Positions 5,985 through 11,322 of a stretch of 11,322 nucleotides of DNA are shown here, piece after piece. A program made the translations under genes and the position numbers. The stretch is from positions 1 to 11,322 of the forward strand of contig JAJFUH010000073.1 of the NCBI GenBank assembly GCA_021372535.1, written 5' to 3'. The notes below the pieces were generated by a model. It had not been told where the DNA came from, searched no databases, and worked only from the letters and a program-made list of their open reading frames with translations. Source of the DNA: a bacterium. Lineage in GTDB: Bacteria > Latescibacterota > Latescibacteria > Latescibacterales > Latescibacteraceae. The stretch's first letter is position 1. Each line of letters opens with the position of its first letter.

Positions 5985-6455
5985 GTGGGAAAAACAATCG
6001 AAGGCGATCTTTCGGCCAAGAACAAGCGTTTTGCGCTTATCGTTTCACGGTATAACGAACTCATCGGCCGTAAGCTTCTGGACGGGGCTGTCGACTGTCT
6101 GACTCGTCATGAGGCCGATAAAAACGCTGTGGATATCATCTGGGTTCCCGGCGCTTTTGAAATTCCCCTGGTTGCTAAAAAAGTCGCTGCGAGCGGAAAC
6201 TATGATGCTATCGTATGCCTCGGAGCAGTGATCCGCGGTGCAACGCCGCATTTCGACTTCGTGGCATCAGAAGTGGCAAAGGGTATCGCGCTTGCAGGCA
6301 TGGAAACAGGTGTTCCCGTCATCTTCGGCGTCGTTACGACCGATACTGTCGAACAGGCAATCCAGAGAGCGGGAACCACAGTCGGCAACCGCGGTTTCGA
6401 TGCCGCGCTCGCCGCTATCGAAATGGCAAACCTCATGGGGAAGATCGGAGCATAA
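5985..6455 (+). CDS. ribH: 6,7-dimethyl-8-ribityllumazine synthase
   Basis: Condenses the ribitylaminouracil made through RibD with dihydroxybutanone phosphate to give lumazine, the substrate of riboflavin synthase; the family forms pentamers or 60-subunit shells. The 156 residues carry IVSRYNELI (19-27), the substrate-binding PGAFEIP (55-61), [14 protein letters not shown] (80-93) with the catalytic histidine H89, and [17 protein letters not shown] (114-130). Length is typical. Translation begins at a GTG (5985) with AAGGAG 7 bases upstream. The C-terminal signature reads GNRG where many homologues have GNKG, a conservative change. It sits between ribBA (4-base gap) and nusB (3-base gap), the common ribH-nusB arrangement. 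Confidence 0.96.
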   Translation: MGKTIEGDLSAKNKRFALIVSRYNELIGRKLLDGAVDCLTRHEADKNAVDIIWVPGAFEIPLVAKKVAASGNYDAIVCLGAVIRGATPHFDFVASEVAKGIALAGMETGVPVIFGVVTTDTVEQAIQRAGTTVGNRGFDAALAAIEMANLMGKIGA

Positions 6456-6458
6456 CCG

Positions 6459-6947
6459 TTGGCCTCACGCCGTAAAGCACGTGAAGCGATTCTCAGGGCG
6501 CTCTACATGAGCGAAAGCCGGGGTATCAGTATCGATGCCGCATTTCACGAGATGACCGAAATCGATATCGATATTGAAACACTAGCCGATGACAAGGAAT
6601 CCCAGGAATTGAAGCCGTTTTCTCTCGGTCTCGACGAACGGCAGAAAGAATTTGCACTTTTACTTGCACACCGTATCGTCGATTCACAGGATCACCTTAA
6701 TGACCTGATTAAACCGGTCCTGATAAACTGGGATTTCTCAAGGATTTCACGGATCGACAGGATTATTCTGTGGATTGCGCTCGCAGAAATGACATATATG
6801 CCTGACATCCCTCTTACCGTATCAATCAATGAGGCGATAGAGCTTGCGAGAAAATACAGCTCCGAAAAGAGCCCGTCCTTCATTAACGGTATTCTCGATT
6901 CCGCGGCCCGTAATGCGGGTATCCTGAAACCGGGATCGAAAGAGTGA
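6459..6947 (+). CDS. nusB: Transcription antitermination protein NusB
   Basis: Binds boxA RNA together with NusE (S10) to keep RNA polymerase elongating through rRNA operons. The 162-residue product begins SRRKAREAILRALYMSE, the basic helix typical of NusB, and ends with the conserved block TVSINEAIELARKYSSEKSPSFINGILD (about 124-151). It is all-helical in expectation and has no membrane segments. The start is a TTG at 6459, three bases after the ribH stop, with CGGAG (6446-6450) 8 bases upstream; no in-frame ATG exists before the conserved N-terminus, so TTG is well supported. The N-terminal third has an acidic insertion-like stretch (EIDIDIETLADDKESQELK, about 30-48). As the last gene of the riboflavin operon, its expression is tied to flavin synthesis, an arrangement seen in many bacteria. 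Confidence 0.94.
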   Translation: MASRRKAREAILRALYMSESRGISIDAAFHEMTEIDIDIETLADDKESQELKPFSLGLDERQKEFALLLAHRIVDSQDHLNDLIKPVLINWDFSRISRIDRIILWIALAEMTYMPDIPLTVSINEAIELARKYSSEKSPSFINGILDSAARNAGILKPGSKE

Positions 6948-6952
6948 AGAAA

Positions 6953-6976
6953 AGGGGCAAAGGAACAGAGGGACTA
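6953..6976. repeat. Second AGGGACAA-type repeat array, three units
   Basis: Three contiguous 8-base units, AGGGGCAA, AGGAACAG and AGGGACTA, start 5 bases after the nusB stop. They share period and consensus with the six-unit array at 3929-3976. Both arrays are in the same orientation and both directly follow a gene. No stem-loop is formed. Confidence 0.75.
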
Positions 6977-6981
6977 AACGG

Positions 6982-7010
6982 TTGAAATTTATATCATAAT
7001 TATTTATAGT
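6982..7010 (+). promoter_or_regulatory. Candidate sigma70-type promoter of secA
   Basis: TTGAAA (6982-6987), a 17-base spacer, then TATAGT (7005-7010). Each hexamer matches 5 of 6 consensus bases at ideal spacing. Transcription would start near 7017 and leave a leader of about 120 bases before the secA ATG. It follows the repeat array after nusB, so secA is probably its own unit. AT-rich context raises the chance of a random match. Confidence 0.5.
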
Positions 7011-7139
7011 GTTGTCAGATATTATTTGTTGATTAAATTATCAATGCGATTTGAACAATACAAATCATTGCGGGTGTTGTAAATCAGCGGTACTGAATCG
7101 TGTGAATAATCTGTTTTTTAGAGATACATGAGGTAGAGA

Positions 7140-10103
7140 ATGGATATTGGTGGTCTTCTGAATCGTTCACTGACTAAAATTTTTGGCTCGAAACACTCAC
7201 GTGATATCAAAGAGCTCATGCCGCTCGTCGAAGAAATCAACGAGATTTTCGCCGGATTGTCATCGCTTTCCGATGAACAGCTCAGCGCTAAAACCGAAGA
7301 ATTCAAAAAACGTCTGATCGAGGGTGAAACTCCCGATGATATTCTGACCGAGGTGTACGCTGTCGTAAAGGAAACCTGCCGCCGTCTTCTCGGGAAAAAG
7401 TGGCTCGTGATGGGTCATGAGACCACATGGAACATGGTTCCGTTTGACTGCCAGCTTGTCGGAGCTATTGTGCTCCACCAGGGTAAAATCGCCGAAATGG
7501 CCACAGGCGAAGGCAAGAGCCTCGTCGCCACCATGCCCCTCTATCTCAATTCGCTGAGCGGCAAGGGGACGCATTTCGTTACAGTCAACGATTATCTCGT
7601 TCAGCGCGATGTGGAATGGTACGGTAAAATTTACGAGTTCCTCGGAGTAAGTGTCGGGTACATTCTTAACTCATCCCCCACCGAAGAACGCAAGGCATCG
7701 TATGCCAGCGACATAACATACGGCACCAATAATGAGTTCGGATTCGATTATCTGCGTGACAACATGGCAATCAGGCAGGAAGACCTCGTGCAGCGCGGCT
7801 TCCATTATGCGCTCGTGGACGAGGTTGACTCGGTGCTCATCGATGAAGCTCGGACTCCTCTAATCATCAGCGGTCCTGTCGGAGAATCGACCCACAAGTA
7901 CGATGAGATGAAACCGCTTGTCCAGAATTTCGTCCGTCAGCAGAGTCACCTTGTCAACGGCATAATCTCTGAAGCGGAACAGGCGCTTGAATCCGACGAC
8001 GGATACGAAGCCGGCATACTCCTCTTACGGGCAAGCCGCGGAATTCCGAAGCACAAGCGTCTCATGAAACTCCTTTCAGCCCGCCCCGAGCTGAAAAAAC
8101 TCATGACCACTGTCGAGAACGATTTTAACCGCGACCACCGTATGCCGGAGATCGACGAAGGGCTCCTGTTTGTAGTCGATGAGCGCAACCATACCATTTC
8201 ATTTACCGATAAGGCTCTCAACAGTATGCGTCCGGAAGAACGCGAGATTTTTATTTTACCGGACCTCAACGAATCACTCAGTGAAATCGAGCATGATAAG
8301 TCGCTCACTCCGGATGAGAAAATTCTCAAACAGGAGGAGGTAACCCGTGAATTCGCTCTGAAAAGCGAAAAAATTCACAACTCCAATCAGCTTCTCAGGG
8401 CGTATACCCTGTTTGAAAAAGACCAGCAGTATGTCGTCCAGGACGGCAAGGTTCTCATTGTGGACGAGTTCACAGGCCGCCTCATGGCGGGACGGCGGTA
8501 TTCCGACGGTCTTCATCAGGCTCTCGAAGCCAAGGAAAATGTCAGCATCGAGCAGGAGACACAGACTCTCGCCACGATTACGCTCCAGAATTATTTCCGT
8601 ATGTACGACAAGCTGTCGGGAATGACCGGCACCGCCGAAACCGAGGCGGCGGAATTCTGGGAAATCTACAAACTCGATGTCGTGGTCATCCCTACCAATG
8701 TCCCCGTGGTCCGCACCGATTACGAAGACAGGATATACCGCACGCGCCGTGAAAAATTCAATGCAATTATCTCACGTATCGAGCACCTCCATAAACTGGG
8801 ACGCCCCGTCCTCGTCGGCACCGTATCCGTCGAGGTATCCGAGACACTGTCGCGTATGCTGACCAGAACCGGCGTCCGTCATAACGTGCTCAACGCCAAA
8901 TACCATGCCCGTGAGGCGGAAATTGTCGCCAACGCAGGGCATGTGGGCACAGTTACCATAGCGACGAACATGGCGGGCCGCGGTACAGATATCAAGCTCG
9001 ATCCCGAGGTCAGGGAAATGGGAGACGAAGAAGGCGATGCTCCCGGCGGGCTCCAGATCATCGGCACCGAACGTCACGAAGCACGCCGTATCGACCGTCA
9101 GCTCCGGGGACGGTCCGGCCGTCAGGGCGACCCCGGATCATCGATGTTCTACCTGTCGCTCGAAGATGATCTCATGCGGCTTTTCGGTTCCGAGCGGATG
9201 TCCGGAATCATGGAACGTCTTGGAGTCGAGGAGGGCGAAGTTATCACCCACTCCATGATAACGAAAGCCATCGACCGTGCCCAGAAACGTGTCGAGGCTC
9301 AGAACTTTTCCATCCGTAAACATCTGCTCGAATACGACAATGTCATGAATGCCCAGCGCGAGATTATCTATGAGCTCCGCAACGCCGCGCTCAGGAGTGA
9401 AAATGTCCGTGAGCGCCTGTTCGAGATGATGGAGTCTGTCATCGATGATCTTATCGAAGAATTCACCGAACAGCGGGGCACACCGGCAGACTGGGATATG
9501 GAAGGGCTGAAGGCAAAATTCGCCACAATCTTTTTCGCAACGTTCACGCTCACAGAGGAGCAGGAGCTGACATTTGCCCAGGAAGCGCTCCGCGATTATC
9601 TTGTAACGACCGCGAAAAATTCATATCTGCACAAGGCATCGATCATAGAACCCGAAAGCCTCGCATGGAATGAGCGGATTATCCTGCTCACTACCATCGA
9701 TAATCTCTGGAAAGAACACCTGTATGAGATGGATCAGCTTAAAGAAGGTATCGGACTCCGTGGCTATGGCCAGCGGGACCCGCTTGTTGAATATAAACGT
9801 GAAGGATATCTGCTTTTCGATTCGACGCTCAATACCATCAACACAACCATATTGAAAACCCTGTTACGCGGACTGACCGCGGCCCAGTTCGAACATGTTG
9901 AACGCAAACGTCCGAGCTATTCAAATGTACGGACGAACCATGCCGATTATTCTGCATATGGCAGGGAGACGGCTGAGGGACAATCGCCGGGGCGTCCTCC
10001 CGAAAAACCCCAGACTGTTGTCCGAACAGCCCGTAAAGTGGGAAGAAACGAACTCTGTCCGTGCGGTTCGGGGAAAAAATATAAACAGTGCTGCGGAAAA
10101 TAA
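7140..10103 (+). CDS. secA: Preprotein translocase ATPase SecA
   Basis: The motor that pushes unfolded preproteins through SecYEG at the inner face of the cytoplasmic membrane. In the 987 residues: first nucleotide-binding domain with Walker A TGEGKS (122-127) and Walker B VDEVDS with DEAR (226-238); preprotein cross-linking domain interrupting it; second motor domain with TNMAGRGTDIKL (609-620) and QLRGRSGRQGDPG (654-666); helical scaffold and wing (about 680-890); a variable linker; and the C-terminal zinc SEC-C motif C973-P-C975-x8-C984-C985, which binds SecB or ribosomes. It is longer than E. coli SecA (901) largely because of a helical charged segment at about 265-345 (AGILLLRASRGIPKHKRL). 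The start ATG has GAGG 6 bases upstream and the N-terminus fits the family. It is probably transcribed alone from the promoter at 6982-7010. Confidence 0.97.
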   Translation: MDIGGLLNRSLTKIFGSKHSRDIKELMPLVEEINEIFAGLSSLSDEQLSAKTEEFKKRLIEGETPDDILTEVYAVVKETCRRLLGKKWLVMGHETTWNMVPFDCQLVGAIVLHQGKIAEMATGEGKSLVATMPLYLNSLSGKGTHFVTVNDYLVQRDVEWYGKIYEFLGVSVGYILNSSPTEERKASYASDITYGTNNEFGFDYLRDNMAIRQEDLVQRGFHYALVDEVDSVLIDEARTPLIISGPVGESTHKYDEMKPLVQNFVRQQSHLVNGIISEAEQALESDDGYEAGILLLRASRGIPKHKRLMKLLSARPELKKLMTTVENDFNRDHRMPEIDEGLLFVVDERNHTISFTDKALNSMRPEEREIFILPDLNESLSEIEHDKSLTPDEKILKQEEVTREFALKSEKIHNSNQLLRAYTLFEKDQQYVVQDGKVLIVDEFTGRLMAGRRYSDGLHQALEAKENVSIEQETQTLATITLQNYFRMYDKLSGMTGTAETEAAEFWEIYKLDVVVIPTNVPVVRTDYEDRIYRTRREKFNAIISRIEHLHKLGRPVLVGTVSVEVSETLSRMLTRTGVRHNVLNAKYHAREAEIVANAGHVGTVTIATNMAGRGTDIKLDPEVREMGDEEGDAPGGLQIIGTERHEARRIDRQLRGRSGRQGDPGSSMFYLSLEDDLMRLFGSERMSGIMERLGVEEGEVITHSMITKAIDRAQKRVEAQNFSIRKHLLEYDNVMNAQREIIYELRNAALRSENVRERLFEMMESVIDDLIEEFTEQRGTPADWDMEGLKAKFATIFFATFTLTEEQELTFAQEALRDYLVTTAKNSYLHKASIIEPESLAWNERIILLTTIDNLWKEHLYEMDQLKEGIGLRGYGQRDPLVEYKREGYLLFDSTLNTINTTILKTLLRGLTAAQFEHVERKRPSYSNVRTNHADYSAYGRETAEGQSPGRPPEKPQTVVRTARKVGRNELCPCGSGKKYKQCCGK

Positions 10104-10111
10104 TTATTTTC
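10096..10111. repeat. Perfect 16-base palindrome over the secA stop codon
   Basis: GAAAATAATTATTTTC is identical on both strands and includes the secA TAA (10101-10103). As RNA it would be a weak A-U stem with no loop, so it is unlikely to terminate transcription. No function is assigned. Confidence 0.4.
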
Positions 10112-10144
10112 GATATACTTACTATACTGTCCGGAATATTCCTC

Positions 10145-10170
10145 AGGGGCAACCACCGTGGGTTGCCCCT
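10145..10170. terminator. Bidirectional hairpin terminator between secA and the convergent gene
   Basis: AGGGGCAACC (10145-10154) pairs perfectly with GGTTGCCCCT (10161-10170) around the 6-base loop ACCGTG. The stem is 10 bp and GC-rich, 41 bases after the secA stop and 23 bases after the stop of the minus-strand gene. On the plus strand it is followed by ATTTC and on the minus strand by GAGGAATATT, so the U-tracts are poor. Its position between convergent genes supports a terminator role. Confidence 0.75.
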
Positions 10171-10193
10171 ATTTCACATCCAATCGGCAAACA

Positions 10194-11322
10194 TTACTTC
10201 AGCAGTGTCATTTTCCGTGTTTCAGTGAATCCGCCGGCGCGGAGACGGTATATATACGTTCCGGATGCATGATTGCCGGTATTCCATGTTGCCATGTGGG
10301 AACCCTGCGTACGGAATCCATCCACCAATACATCCACAAGCTGGCCATTGAGATTATAGATTTCAAGCCGGACAGGGCATCCCCGGGGAAGACGATATTC
10401 AATCGAGGTGTATGGATTGAAAGGATTGGGATGATTCTGGCTCAGAACAAAGGCGTGCGGTTTTTCTCCGGTATTACCGACAGCCGTGGACGTTTCATAC
10501 TCGAACGGATCGTTGATCAGCTTCCACTCGGTCTTGCCCGGATCGGCTCCCTCGCCAAGGGGATTCAGATACTCCGTGCGAAGCTCATGCCGCGTAAAAT
10601 CGGTGAGTTTTCTGGCTGTAACCTGACCATCGGCAGTCATTTCATACAGAGGAATGTTAGCCGGATTGATGTCGTTGATCACGCCGCGTTCCAGAGCGAT
10701 GCGGAACAGGCCGAAATTCCCGGGCTCATGGCCACTGAGCCAGGTGCCGATAATATCGTTATGGTATGATGTCTTCCCAAAAATGATGATGTTGGTAAGA
10801 TAGTCCTTTGCCGTATAGCGCGTGTCACCGTTCAACTGAACCGGGTTGGGGCCTAGATTGAAGTTGCCGTCGCGCCCGATTACACCCTCCACAATGTGGA
10901 GATTGACTTTTGAAGTGATGTTGTTGTCTATGTTACGGTGCGCCCAGGTCTCCATGCCGAGGCCGGTATAATCGTCGTAGTTACTCTCTGACGGCGGCGT
11001 ATCCCATCCCCAGTATCCCTCGTTTACATGACGCTCCCACAGGGCATGTATCGTTTCCCGTGCGCCATTGACCATCGTATTTTTCCCCGGCATTGAACTT
11101 GTGTTATTCCAGGGATTACAATGATTTACATATCCGGTGTTGCAGGAGCCCTGAATATTCTTTGCCGAAAGTGTCATACCCATTTCATGGGCTTTGAATT
11201 TGGCAAGACTAAGGTAGAACGTATCAACGGCGTTGAAAGGGAAGAGATAAATGATCTTTTCAAACCACTGTGCGCCTTCCGGCGTATCACGCGTTATCGC
11301 CCCGCCTGCCCCGACATTGCCG
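10194..11322 (-). CDS. DUF362-type protein with C-terminal sorting (FlgD-like) domain, N-terminus beyond window
   Basis: The frame is open from the right edge to the TAA at 10196-10194, giving 375 visible residues. The real start lies outside; internal methionines such as the one at 11183 are not starts because the frame and the homology continue upstream. The segment FYLSLAKFKAHEMGMTLSAK and the following NIQGSC (visible residues 35-60) resemble the DUF362 pattern of a Pro/Ala-K-x-K-x-H helix followed by T-L-x-x-K-N-x-x-G. A tryptophan- and aspartate-rich middle part follows. The last 82 residues (294-375) form a sorting domain: SQNHPNPFNPYTSIEYRLP, RLEIYNLNGQLVDVLVDG, ATWNTGNHASGTYIYRLRAG, RKMTLLK. 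That domain is found on exported proteins of FCB-group bacteria, usually linked to type IX secretion. The molecular role of DUF362 is not settled, so none is given. It converges on secA and shares its terminator. Confidence 0.8.
   Translation of the reverse strand, partial: GNVGAGGAITRDTPEGAQWFEKIIYLFPFNAVDTFYLSLAKFKAHEMGMTLSAKNIQGSCNTGYVNHCNPWNNTSSMPGKNTMVNGARETIHALWERHVNEGYWGWDTPPSESNYDDYTGLGMETWAHRNIDNNITSKVNLHIVEGVIGRDGNFNLGPNPVQLNGDTRYTAKDYLTNIIIFGKTSYHNDIIGTWLSGHEPGNFGLFRIALERGVINDINPANIPLYEMTADGQVTARKLTDFTRHELRTEYLNPLGEGADPGKTEWKLINDPFEYETSTAVGNTGEKPHAFVLSQNHPNPFNPYTSIEYRLPRGCPVRLEIYNLNGQLVDVLVDGFRTQGSHMATWNTGNHASGTYIYRLRAGGFTETRKMTLLK

Noticed and set aside
5171-6064. Long minus-strand open frame opposite ribBA
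   Set aside because: It is a codon-bias shadow; the plus strand carries complete RibA motifs over the same bases.
10158-10769. Plus-strand 203-codon open frame after secA
   Set aside because: It is the shadow of the minus-strand DUF362/sorting-domain gene, whose C-terminal domain is unmistakable.

Overview
The window reads as chromosomal housekeeping DNA from a bacterium that probably belongs to the FCB superphylum or an allied candidate phylum (Latescibacteria-, KSB1- or Zixibacteria-like). Two things point there. The partial protein at the right edge ends in a C-terminal sorting/FlgD-like beta-sandwich (NHPNPFNPYTSIEYRLP ... RKMTLLK). SecA is long (987 aa) and carries an extra helical segment of the kind I associate with that group. 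No species can be named from sequence alone. Coding DNA is moderately GC-rich and the intergenic gaps are clearly AT-rich.

Left part (1-2408), all on the minus strand: the N-terminal 290 residues of a citrate synthase running off the left edge, a 331-bp gap, then a carbonic anhydrase gene whose end overlaps by 10 bases the start of a CYTH-domain (class IV adenylate cyclase-type) gene.

Middle part (2828-6947), plus strand: a riboflavin operon ribD-ribE-ribBA-ribH followed by nusB with a 3-base gap. RibD supplies the deaminase and reductase steps, the GTP cyclohydrolase II half of RibBA opens the pathway from GTP, RibH makes the lumazine and RibE dismutates it to riboflavin. The dihydroxybutanone-phosphate synthase half of RibBA, however, lacks several residues known to be catalytic in E. 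coli RibB, so the four-carbon arm of the pathway may depend on another gene. No FMN riboswitch is visible in front of the operon.

Right part (7140-11322): secA behind a good sigma70-like promoter candidate, a hairpin terminator shared with the convergent gene, and the C-terminal 375 residues of a DUF362-type protein fused to a secretion sorting domain, running off the right edge on the minus strand.

The most unusual items are the degenerate RibB half, an 8-base tandem repeat (consensus AGGGACAA) that lies directly 3' of both ribD and nusB and even forms the ribD stop codon, and the exported DUF362 fusion. I found no mobile element, CRISPR array, tRNA or rRNA, and no convincing new multi-gene system.
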